From contig QKMZ01000003.1 of the NCBI GenBank assembly GCA_003242885.1, positions 248,001 through 312,000 of the forward strand: 64,000 bases of DNA, in the 5' to 3' direction. This stretch comes from Candidatus Melainabacteria bacterium (lineage in GTDB: Bacteria > Cyanobacteriota > Vampirovibrionia > Obscuribacterales > Obscuribacteraceae). The notes under the pieces were generated by a model. It worked only from the letters and a program-made list of their open reading frames with translations, was not told where the DNA came from and did not search any database. Shown piece after piece: positions 15,343 through 22,679 of this stretch (positions within the stretch are counted from its first letter, which is position 1; each line of letters starts with the position of its first letter). The position numbers were made by a program, and so were the translations under genes.

Positions 15343-16722
15343 TTAGAATTGAGAAGATGCCCTGGTTTTCGAGCTTACCGCAGGACTTGTCTCAGAGTGC
15401 CCGTTTATGGTGCATAAATAACTCGCCAACTTTTGCAAGTCGTCATCGTTGCCTACAAGTGGAGGCATAATTCCCAAATATGGATTGTTCTCTTTATTGC
15501 GGCTCTTTATGGTTTTGAGAAAACCTTCGATCGCGTCACGATCTCGTTCGCCCAAAAGCTTCTTCATGCCTCGATAACCATTTTCAGTATGGCAGCTCAT
15601 ACACTGATAGCGAAAGATGTTTCTTCCCAGCTCAATGTCGTTTTGTCCATGAGGAAGAGCAGTTATAGTGGACCATTTGCTCTGTGCTAAAAAACCTCCC
15701 TCATTCAACTTGTCCACAGACTCTTTTCTTATGCCATTGCAATACATGTATCCATAGACCACGTAAGGCTTTCGCAAAAGCTCTCGCATCCATTCGGTGA
15801 TTCCAGTTACGGTGAGACCACATATGAGGAAAAGAATCGAAATGCGCACAGTCAATCCGCGAGGATTCAAGTATGGTCCGATGTATGCGAAAACAATCAC
15901 CGTACCGGAGAGGATAAGGCTCAAGTACAGAGCCCTTGCCAGAACAGAGAAATTCCCCACGCCTGAGGCATGGACGCCGTTGAAGACGGTTTCAATTGCC
16001 GCTTGCGGCACATTTGCCAAGTAGAAATATCCGGCAACCGGTCCAATGAAGAAAATGGGCAACAGCCACTTCGCACAAAACCGCACAACATATTCTCTGG
16101 TCTTCTGATCTTTGATTTGGCTCGATGTCACCATGGCATACATGCCCGCAAGCGCGAACATAATGAGCAGTCGCAAGACCAGCGACGGCCAGTAAGTGGC
16201 ATTGAAAAAACCTTCCAACCAGTAACGTGACTCCAGCCAGTGTCCGGGCGTTAACATGAAAGTGAGGATGCCGTTGATGACCACGAGAGTCATAACCGAA
16301 AATCCAAAATACATGCGCGCGAGATTCAGGTGCTGCTCTTTGGTCAATTTGTCCCAGGTGTAATAGTACGCAAAAACAGTCGCCAACTCGGCGACGAAAA
16401 AGACATACTCTACCGCCCAGCCCAGCGTAAAGTTTTGAATCAGGACAGCCGTGCCATCAGGGTTGACGAGACTGATTGCCCACCAGATGCCGACGCCGGT
16501 CACGGCACCTGCCACACTCGTCAAAAGCATGAAAAAGCGAGAATGCTGGCGCAAGTAAGCATACAGATTTTCGTCTTTTCTTCTGTAGGCAAGCTCTTCA
16601 GTAAGTGCCAGGAAGGCGCCACCGCCAACGGCGAAGTGCGAGAGAAAAACGTGAACAATGGCGATTATTCCGATGATCCAACCGCCACCAAAAATTGGAA
16701 CAACCCAAATTGGATAATTCAT
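15343..16722 (-). CDS. Cytochrome bd-like subunit I fused to cytochrome c
   Basis: 459 aa from the ATG at 16722, which overlaps the cytochrome b stop as ATGA. About nine transmembrane helices (residues ~8-330) resemble CydA: an N-terminal HVFLSHFAVGGGAF with candidate heme ligands and a helix with two Glu (WAVEYVFFVAELATVF) like the Glu pair of the bd oxygen site. The Q loop is missing. The C-terminal ~110 residues are a class I cytochrome c: CMSCH heme motif with a distal Met in GIMPPLVG. Such fusions accept electrons from cytochrome c or a bc-type complex rather than quinol. It is the last gene of a four-gene operon with Rieske and cytochrome b. Oxygen reduction or a structural role cannot be told apart here. 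Confidence 0.8.
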   Translation of the reverse strand: MNYPIWVVPIFGGGWIIGIIAIVHVFLSHFAVGGGAFLALTEELAYRRKDENLYAYLRQHSRFFMLLTSVAGAVTGVGIWWAISLVNPDGTAVLIQNFTLGWAVEYVFFVAELATVFAYYYTWDKLTKEQHLNLARMYFGFSVMTLVVINGILTFMLTPGHWLESRYWLEGFFNATYWPSLVLRLLIMFALAGMYAMVTSSQIKDQKTREYVVRFCAKWLLPIFFIGPVAGYFYLANVPQAAIETVFNGVHASGVGNFSVLARALYLSLILSGTVIVFAYIGPYLNPRGLTVRISILFLICGLTVTGITEWMRELLRKPYVVYGYMYCNGIRKESVDKLNEGGFLAQSKWSTITALPHGQNDIELGRNIFRYQCMSCHTENGYRGMKKLLGERDRDAIEGFLKTIKSRNKENNPYLGIMPPLVGNDDDLQKLASYLCTINGHSETSPAVSSKTRASSQF

Positions 16723-17801
16723 GAGATCGCACCCCATATTGTGAAGGCTATGAAACCTATAAGCACAGCCAATCCATACATCGTTGCAAGAGCGGATCTT
16801 CCTTCGGACTTACCGTCGTCCCAAAATGGCACCATAACTAGTGCGCCGGCTACAGCGGCGATGAGAAAGATGCCGACTAGCTCTCCTTCGATAGGCCCTA
16901 CCGAAGCGGGCATCAGCTTCAAAAACTGGAACATTGACAGGAAATACCACTCCGGCTTGATGCCGAGGGGAGCGGGGGCGAATGGATCTGCTTCTGGACC
17001 GATGCCCCAGGGAGCAAGGGTAACAAGCACTGCCAAAACATTGAACGAAAGAATCCAAACGAGCAAGTCGCGCAGAAAGAAATTCGGGAAAAACTTCTCT
17101 TTGGGGCATGGTTTTTCCGGCGTGTCTATACCAGGAGGTTTGCTCATGCCGTGCATTTGCACGAGCACCAGGTGACCAGCAAGCAATCCGAGCAAAACGA
17201 GAGGGAGAATTGCGACGTGAATCACGAAGAATCGAGAAATCGTCGACTGCCCGATGTTTTCTCCACCTCTCAAGAGTTCTGCCAAAGTCGGCCCAATAAG
17301 AGGAGTCTTGGACGCTATGTCGAGCCCAATTTTGGTGGCAAAAAATGAAATATCGTCCCAGGGAAGCAGATATCCTGAAAAACCGAAAGCCATAGTAATG
17401 ACTAGCAGCAGCATTCCAATCAACCAGGTAATCTCTCGTGGTTTGCGGTATGCCTTCATGAAATACGAGCTGAACAAATGCAAAAAAACCACGGCAATCA
17501 TGAGGTTGGCGCCCCAGCTGTGCAGCGATCTTATGAACCACCCGAATTGAATTTGCGAATTGATTTTCAGAATGCTCGCGTGCGCCGACTCCAAATCCGG
17601 GACGTAATAGACCATCAGCAGGATCCCGGTGACAAATTGCACAGCCAAAAACAACATGGCGATTCCGCCCATGTAGTACCAAATGGAGTGCTTGTGCAGG
17701 GGCACTTCCTTCTTCTGAGCAATTTGCGTAAGAGCGCTCAGCTTGAGGCGTTCTTCCAGCCAGTTGCCAATTTTATTTGTCGGTAAATTGCTGCTCGTCA
17801 T
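16719..17801 (-). CDS. Cytochrome b (b6/subunit IV fused type)
   Basis: 360 aa. The N-terminal four-helix part is b6-like, with heme-ligand His pairs in RSLHSWGANLMIAVVFLHLF and FVIHVAILPLVLLGLLAGHL. The C-terminal part corresponds to subunit IV and has the quinol-oxidation motif PEWY (IKPEWYFLSMFQFL). KEVPLHKHSIWYYMGG at residues 31-46 is typical of fused b6-type proteins from menaquinone users. With the Rieske gene 12 bp upstream it forms the core of a quinol:cytochrome c reductase. The stop overlaps the next gene by 4 bp. Confidence 0.95.
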   Translation of the reverse strand: MTSSNLPTNKIGNWLEERLKLSALTQIAQKKEVPLHKHSIWYYMGGIAMLFLAVQFVTGILLMVYYVPDLESAHASILKINSQIQFGWFIRSLHSWGANLMIAVVFLHLFSSYFMKAYRKPREITWLIGMLLLVITMAFGFSGYLLPWDDISFFATKIGLDIASKTPLIGPTLAELLRGGENIGQSTISRFFVIHVAILPLVLLGLLAGHLVLVQMHGMSKPPGIDTPEKPCPKEKFFPNFFLRDLLVWILSFNVLAVLVTLAPWGIGPEADPFAPAPLGIKPEWYFLSMFQFLKLMPASVGPIEGELVGIFLIAAVAGALVMVPFWDDGKSEGRSALATMYGLAVLIGFIAFTIWGAIS

Positions 17802-17812
17802 AGGGCACCATC

Positions 17813-18316
17813 TCAGGCTTTGGAAACAATAATTTTGCCGTTAACCAGCTCGACCTTTAGCGGCTTGAGCGGCTTGGGCGGAGGTCCGGAAATGTTTTTT
17901 CCAGTACTGGCGTCATAGCAGCCACCATGGCAAGCGCACCAAATTTCTTTCTTTTCCATTCGATACTGGACGGTACAGCCCAGATGAGTGCAAATGGCGT
18001 TGAATGCATGAAAGTCTCCATCGACCGATCGCGTGATGATCGCCGGTGTACTGCCAAACCTGAAGTTCTTGCCGCCACCAGGAACGATGGAATCCGTCTG
18101 ACCGAGATCTACACTGCTGACATGACTTTCTGCCGACTCGTCCTTACCGGAAGGCTTCAGATAGAGGTACAGAGGATAGGCTGCCATGATGCTCCATGCA
18201 AACGCGAACAACCCTACCGAACCACGCAGGAAGCATGAGCGAGACACCTCGGCGCTCTGGACTTCTGGATTGTTGTCCTCACTCTCTGCGGCAGTATCTT
18301 TCTCTGGTGTATTCAT
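17813..18316 (-). CDS. Rieske 2Fe-2S protein
   Basis: 167 aa: a 30-residue polar N-terminus, one anchoring helix (about 31-51, GLFAFAWSIMAAYPLYLYL) and a periplasmic Rieske domain. Cluster motifs are CTHLGC and CACHGGCYD. The Ser that normally follows the second His-Gly (CPCHGS) is Gly here; loss of that hydrogen bond lowers the redox potential in studied Rieske proteins, which would suit menaquinol. The start overlaps the upstream stop by 4 bp, so it is translationally coupled to the bd-like gene. Confidence 0.95.
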   Translation of the reverse strand: MNTPEKDTAAESEDNNPEVQSAEVSRSCFLRGSVGLFAFAWSIMAAYPLYLYLKPSGKDESAESHVSSVDLGQTDSIVPGGGKNFRFGSTPAIITRSVDGDFHAFNAICTHLGCTVQYRMEKKEIWCACHGGCYDASTGKNISGPPPKPLKPLKVELVNGKIIVSKA

Positions 18317-19479
18317 ACAGTTGTCTCCGCCTTTGGCTGGAAGGTAATTTCAGGAGGGTTGAACGCGCCCCAAACTGTGCGCGTGAGCCAGGTGAGATAA
18401 GCAATCAAACCAGCAGCGCAGACAAGGAAGGCAATTAGAATGTCCCATTGAACCGCAACAGGCAACGAATCAGGTTGAAAATGCTGGTGCAGGCTGTAGA
18501 CACGAAGCATATGGCGAGTAACAATCATGGTGAAAATTACAACAATCGTCGATAGCATGCCAGTTACGAAGGCTTTGTTGCTGCCCGTTATTGCTGCGAT
18601 AGTGGTGGCTATTAAGACCACCACCGACAGTACTACAGAAACAGCTAAAGAAATTGAACCAATCGGTTCGCCACCTAGAAAATTCTTCGTCGCAATAGAT
18701 GGAAGGGCAAAAAGAAAAGCAAATCCTACAAGCACCTGAAGCGCGGTAATGCCCGCAACAATTCGCGAACCGGTCTTAATCAGCCAGGTGGAATATTCCT
18801 GCTCTCGCTTGCTGAAATAGAGTCCAAAAGCACCTAGCGTCAATCCACCGACAGCCACTGCGGACAGTGCGAAGTGCAAATAACGCGGCCAGAGTTGACG
18901 TTCGCCCAAGTTAAGATGCAACCCGGAAGCGCTGGACTTGTATAGCTCTACCCACTTTTCGGGCGTGAGCATTAGCGTCATGTTATTGGAAAAGAGAAAT
19001 CCAATCCCGCCCAGACCAAGAGCCACCAGCAGCATAATGGCACCGGCCTTGATACCACTTCCGCCGGCGTGCTCATTAGAATGCAACACGCGATAGGTAA
19101 TCAAATAAGTACCGTAGTAGCAAATTAGCAATAGTCCCAAAAGAGAAATCCAGGGAACAGCCATGACAATAGAGGAAGTGTAATAAGCCGGCCCGTACAG
19201 CAACTGCAAAAACAGAAGCGGAACAATACCCTGTGTGATTGCAAACGAAATGCATATAGGCAGCGCCGACGCCAAGCCTTTTCCGGCCCGAAATGCGTAC
19301 GAAGTCTTATCGCTGCCGCCCTTTATCAACAGCAGACTCGATAAGATCGAGCCGCCTAGAGTCATATTCATAGGAATGACATGCAAGAAGAATCCAACCA
19401 CGAGCAGTGTCTGCAATAACCATAGTGGTGCAGGCAAAGGTAACGGTTGATAATTGGGAATTATTGTCGATGGGTCCAT
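18313..19479 (-). CDS. bd-like integral membrane subunit, first large gene of respiratory operon
   Basis: 388 aa with about nine to ten transmembrane helices. LQTLLVVGFFLHVIPMNMTLGGSIL near the N-terminus resembles the start of CydA-like proteins, and MTLMLTPEKWVELY matches in position the FMLTPGHWLESRYW stretch of the fused bd-like protein downstream, so the two appear to be distant paralogues. A Glu pair and a CxxCH motif are absent, so it may be a heme-poor partner subunit. Its stop overlaps the Rieske start. A very hydrophobic 30-aa frame lies 135 bp upstream. Confidence 0.75.
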   Translation of the reverse strand: MDPSTIIPNYQPLPLPAPLWLLQTLLVVGFFLHVIPMNMTLGGSILSSLLLIKGGSDKTSYAFRAGKGLASALPICISFAITQGIVPLLFLQLLYGPAYYTSSIVMAVPWISLLGLLLICYYGTYLITYRVLHSNEHAGGSGIKAGAIMLLVALGLGGIGFLFSNNMTLMLTPEKWVELYKSSASGLHLNLGERQLWPRYLHFALSAVAVGGLTLGAFGLYFSKREQEYSTWLIKTGSRIVAGITALQVLVGFAFLFALPSIATKNFLGGEPIGSISLAVSVVLSVVVLIATTIAAITGSNKAFVTGMLSTIVVIFTMIVTRHMLRVYSLHQHFQPDSLPVAVQWDILIAFLVCAAGLIAYLTWLTRTVWGAFNPPEITFQPKAETTV

Positions 19480-19613
19480 GACTCACTCAATGCTGTAACT
19501 CGTAATTTTCCGCGCACACGTTTTTCAGCATGGCGAAACAAGCTTGAATCGCGCTAACAACAACACTTGCTGTCGCGTCTAAATACTGAAAGATCGATGG
19601 TTATTGAGACGCT

Positions 19614-19706
19614 TTAATTGGCGCCAATATATCTGACTGTCGCCATGACACCGAGAAATACCACTACCGGTATAACTACTACAGCGACAATAGTCCATGC
19701 TTCCAT
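19614..19706 (-). CDS. 30-aa single-TM peptide at head of respiratory operon
   Basis: A short frame not seen by length-filtered gene finding. The ATG at 19706 has AAGGTG six bases upstream. The product is 30 residues: MEAWTIVAVV, a Val/Ile-rich helix, then VRYIGAN and TAA. Its size and topology are like small oxidase subunits such as CydX or CcoQ, although the sequence is not one I recognise. It lies on the strand of the bd-like/Rieske/cytochrome b genes, 135 bp before the first, so it may be a small subunit of that complex. Confidence 0.6.
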   Translation of the reverse strand: MEAWTIVAVVVIPVVVFLGVMATVRYIGAN

Positions 19707-19750
19707 ATGAGACACCTTCTTTCTGGGTTACCGAGAGCGACCGGCTTTCG

Positions 19751-19855
19751 CTCGATTCGTTTTTGCTCGAGTCGTTTTTGCTCGATTCGTTTTCTACTCG
19801 CTTCGTTTTTTGCTCGACTCGTTTCTACTCGATTCGTTTTCTTACTCGCTTCGCG
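19751..19855. repeat. Seven imperfect 15-17 bp tandem repeats upstream of respiratory operon
   Basis: Units of the form CTCGATTCGTTTTTG start at 19751, 19766, 19781, 19797, 19813, 19828 and 19845; the last is partial. Length varies in the T run. They lie 45-150 bp upstream of the 30-aa frame, where its promoter should be. A frame reading through them on the plus strand is Arg/Phe/Ser-rich and looks spurious. Confidence 0.85.
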
Positions 19856-19859
19856 CTCA

Positions 19860-20438
19860 CGGCGATATCATAGCAACAGAGTGAAAACATCGATGAATAG
19901 CGCCTTTCTGGTTTTACAAAACTCCGAGTTTCTCCACAAACTTTATAATTCACTCTTGAGCCCAAAATAGCGAATTCGTTCGAATAGAGCAACAATAGAG
20001 GGTTTCCCAACTTTCTTGTTCTATACGGTCGTCTCTCATACTCGCCTTTTCTGGTATCCGAAAAGCGCCTGGGCTGTGCGAGAACGCCTCTATGGTCTGG
20101 CTTCATCATTCTCCGGAATGACTGCTTTATCGTTCTCAAGGATGAGGCCCGCCACTGAATTGTGGACTCGCAGCATCATTGTCTCGTTCCTAGGCGGTAC
20201 CAGCGAGTGAAAACCTAACTGTGGCGCAGTTTCGACTATGCAATCCGAAGAGTGAGAACCTTCAGGTAACCACCACCTAAGTGTCGTTCAACACTCATTT
20301 AAAAGCGCAAAACGCAGTTGTTATCACTCCGATACACTGAGCGAGAATGCCTATAAAAGCTAATTCACAGCATCGCCGAAGGGTAGGCACCTTGAGGTGA
20401 TCATGGTTGGAATGTTCGGTCTTTGCTAGGCTTTGACC
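19860..20438. other. Intergenic region without supported gene
   Basis: Frames exist on both strands but start in or run into the tandem repeat and have no good ribosome site or protein-like composition. No tRNA or clear terminator seen. It should contain the divergent promoters of the respiratory operon and the nitronate monooxygenase-like gene. Confidence 0.5.
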
Positions 20439-20501
20439 ATGAGCGGAAAGGCAGGCGGAAAGACAACCGCGCAGAGCAAGTCATTTCTGTCGGGCGGATA
20501 G
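20439..20501 (+). other. Possible 20-codon leader frame
   Basis: ATG at 20439, TAG at 20499-20501; the product is basic and Gly/Ser/Lys-rich (MSGKAGGKTTAQS). It ends 17 bp before the next ATG and overlaps no ribosome site of it. It could be an upstream leader peptide; ribosome site is weak, so evidence is slight. Confidence 0.25.
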
Positions 20502-20518
20502 TGAAGGAGCTTTAGAGT

Positions 20519-21952
20519 ATGTTTTATCCCAAGATCATTCAAGGTGGCATGGGCGTTGCCGTATCAAACTATCAATTGGCAAAGGCAGTCTCTCAGGCCG
20601 GGCAACTTGGAGTGGTCTCCGGCACGATGATTGATACGATTCTGGCAAGGCGCTTGCAAGACGGCGACAAACTTGGTCATTTCCGCCGGGCGATTGATCA
20701 ATTTCCTATTAAGAAGATCTCAGAGCAAGTTTTGAACACCTATTTCATCGAAGGTGGAAAGGCTGAGCGTGAGCCATACAAAGCAGTGCCGATGCATGGA
20801 CTCAATTCAAATGAAGATCTGATCGGATTGACCATTCTGGCTAATTTCGTTGAAGTATTTCTTGCCAAAGAAGGACACGACGGCGTAGTCGGAATCAACT
20901 ATTTGACAAAAATAGACCTGCCTACGCTGCCGTCACTTTTTGGTGCCATGCTGGCGGGAGTAGATTACGTTTTGATGGGTGCAGGTATTCCGAAATCCAT
21001 ACCTGGCATTCTCGATCAACTCAGTCAAATGCAAGCAGTCAGCTTGAAAATAGACGTGGAAGGACGCGACGCCGACGATCATTATGAAGTGAAATTTGAT
21101 CCACAGAGATATGGTCTCGCTACAACCAATCTGAAGCGTCCTCTATTTTTGGCGATTGTCTCATCTGCGGTACTGGCACAATCTCTATCGAAAAAAGCAA
21201 GCGGCAGCGTGGACGGTTTTGTTGTCGAGCATCACTGCGCTGGTGGACACAATGCGCCTCCGCGTGGAGGCATAAAAACCGATGAGCGCGGAGAACCCAT
21301 TTACGGACCCAAGGACGAGATCGACATCGAAAGCTTCAAACGCATCGGCTTGCCTTTCTGGCTAGCCGGAGGATATGGCACCCCCGAAGGTTTTCAGAAG
21401 GCTATAGAGTCAGGCGCCAACGGCATTCAAGCTGGAAGCATCTTCGCGTTTTGCAACGAGTCCGGAATTACAGACGATATAAAGAGACAAGTGATTGACC
21501 TTGTGAAAAACGGCGAGCCAGACGTCTTTACCGACCCCGTCGCCTCGGCGTCGAAGTATCCTTTCAAGGTCGTGCCTCTCGAAAATTCACTGTCAGACGA
21601 ACAAATTTATCTCGAACGTAGGCGTATTTGCGATTTGGGATACTTGCGCCAGGCCTACAAGAAGCCCAGTGGAAGCGTGGGCTTTCGCTGCCCCGGCGAG
21701 CCTGTCGAGGCATACGTGCGCAAGGAAGGACTGGAAGAAGAGACCTGCGGAAGAAAGTGCTTGTGCAATGGACTTATGTCGACGGTCGGTTTTGCGCAAA
21801 TTCAAGGTGATGGCTATAAGGAGCCTCCGCTCGTGACCGCTGGCAAGCACCTGGCGTCTGTCAAAGACCTGCTTTCAAACGATAAAAACTCGTATTCAGC
21901 TTCTGACGTGCTCGCCTATTTGCAAGGCAAAGTTCCTCAGTTGACAGAATAG
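20519..21952 (+). CDS. Nitronate monooxygenase / 2-nitropropane dioxygenase-like flavoprotein
   Basis: 477 aa, TIM-barrel FMN enzyme. IIQGGMGVAVSNYQLAKAVSQAG is the family N-terminus; VEHHCAGGHNAPPRGG and WLAGGYGTPEGFQKAIESGANGIQAGSIFA (read in parts) are the flavin-phosphate loops. It is about 120 residues longer than NMO of bacteria; the C-terminal ~130 residues contain four Cys (RRICDLG, FRCPGEP, EETCGRKCLCNG), perhaps an Fe-S or Zn site, like the PfaD-like enlarged group. GAAGGAG lies nine bases before the ATG. Substrate unknown; in PfaD relatives the enzyme acts as a trans enoyl reductase. No polyketide genes are nearby. Confidence 0.8.
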   Translation: MFYPKIIQGGMGVAVSNYQLAKAVSQAGQLGVVSGTMIDTILARRLQDGDKLGHFRRAIDQFPIKKISEQVLNTYFIEGGKAEREPYKAVPMHGLNSNEDLIGLTILANFVEVFLAKEGHDGVVGINYLTKIDLPTLPSLFGAMLAGVDYVLMGAGIPKSIPGILDQLSQMQAVSLKIDVEGRDADDHYEVKFDPQRYGLATTNLKRPLFLAIVSSAVLAQSLSKKASGSVDGFVVEHHCAGGHNAPPRGGIKTDERGEPIYGPKDEIDIESFKRIGLPFWLAGGYGTPEGFQKAIESGANGIQAGSIFAFCNESGITDDIKRQVIDLVKNGEPDVFTDPVASASKYPFKVVPLENSLSDEQIYLERRRICDLGYLRQAYKKPSGSVGFRCPGEPVEAYVRKEGLEEETCGRKCLCNGLMSTVGFAQIQGDGYKEPPLVTAGKHLASVKDLLSNDKNSYSASDVLAYLQGKVPQLTE

Positions 21953-22001
21953 AATGCAGCCATCGTCTTCAAACTGACTGTTGCCTGCAAGCATCAAACC
22001 A

Positions 22002-22093
22002 ATTGACGCCTAGTGATCGCGCTGATTGACGCCTAGCGATCGCGCTGATTGACGCCTAGCGATCGCGCTGATTGACGCCTAGCGATCGAGCGG
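22002..22093. repeat. Four tandem 23-bp repeats overlapping an HxlR gene end
   Basis: Units start at 22002, 22025, 22048 and 22071; each contains GCCTAGCGATCGCGCTG or a close variant. Copies 2 and 3 carry the octamer GCGATCGC, the same as the cyanobacterial HIP1 palindrome. The fourth copy provides the last codons and the stop of the HxlR gene on the minus strand. Confidence 0.92.
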
Positions 22094-22495
22094 TCTGCTT
22101 GGACAAACTGCATCACTACAGCGCTGTTGCGTGTCGATTTGCCCCATCGGGCAATGACAGGTAACAGGAAATATCTCGTCCGAGAGCTCTTTTATCGACA
22201 TGTAGATAGCAATTGCTTTCCTTCCGCGTTCTGTGATCGAATGCTCAACGTGCCGAGGCAATTGATCGTATTCAATTCGCTCAAGCAATCCAAACCTCTC
22301 GAGTTCTTTCAAGCGAAACTGCAAGCTCTTCATACTCAGCCCGGGAATCAAACGTAAGAATTGTCTTGTGCGGGTCGGCGCGATCGAGATTTCTCGAAGA
22401 ATCTCAACTGTCCATTTAGCGGAAATGATTTCTAGCAACCTGGAAATCGGGCATTCAATATTCTCGCTTGCTGTTTCTCTAGAATTCTGACTCAT
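22079..22495 (-). CDS. HxlR-family transcription regulator
   Basis: 138 aa winged helix: ENIECPISRLLEIISAKWTVEILREI, PGLSMKSLQFRLKELERFGL and RHVEHSITERGRKA. The N-terminal Cys in ECPIS is the residue that senses oxidants or electrophiles in HxlR/HypR proteins. A second Cys cluster in the tail (PVTCHCPMGQ, QRCSDAVC) is not typical and might bind metal. It is convergent with the nitronate monooxygenase-like gene, a possible target. The last codons lie in a tandem repeat. Confidence 0.9.
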   Translation of the reverse strand: MSQNSRETASENIECPISRLLEIISAKWTVEILREISIAPTRTRQFLRLIPGLSMKSLQFRLKELERFGLLERIEYDQLPRHVEHSITERGRKAIAIYMSIKELSDEIFPVTCHCPMGQIDTQQRCSDAVCPSRPLDR

Positions 22496-22591
22496 GACTC
22501 TGCGACTTCTTAAACCGACGCTGAAAACTTAGCAGTATTAGAGGAAGCCTGCTTCATCCTAAAAGACGAGATTTTCATTTCTTCGCTCCTA

Positions 22592-22644
22592 TATGCGATT
22601 ACGCTTCCGCGTGTGAAGCCGAAAACTGGAACATTAGACTAAAG
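22592..22644 (+). pseudogene. Orphan 3' fragment of the small membrane gene at 26605
   Basis: About 53 bp match 26899-26951, the last codons and stop of the 114-aa membrane protein, with five differences. No frame leads into it, so it is the remnant of a lost paralogue or a stray duplication. Confidence 0.75.
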
Positions 22645-22679
22645 CCGGTTTGACCTCAGACCATACCTGCTCTACCTAA

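Noticed and set aside
19707..19970. 87-aa Arg/Phe/Ser-rich frame on the plus strand
   Set aside because: It is produced by the T-rich tandem repeats, has repetitive composition and no convincing ribosome site; the region is better read as promoter DNA of the opposite operon.
19825..20139. 104-aa basic frame on the minus strand
   Set aside because: It starts without a ribosome site, runs into the tandem repeat and has composition unlike neighbouring proteins.
20439..20501. Histone-like N-terminus in the 20-codon leader frame
   Set aside because: The Gly/Lys/Ser-rich stretch recalls H2A tails only by composition; 20 residues are too few for any claim.
22002..22093. CRISPR array
   Set aside because: The repeats are directly adjacent with no spacers and there are only four; no cas genes are present in the window.
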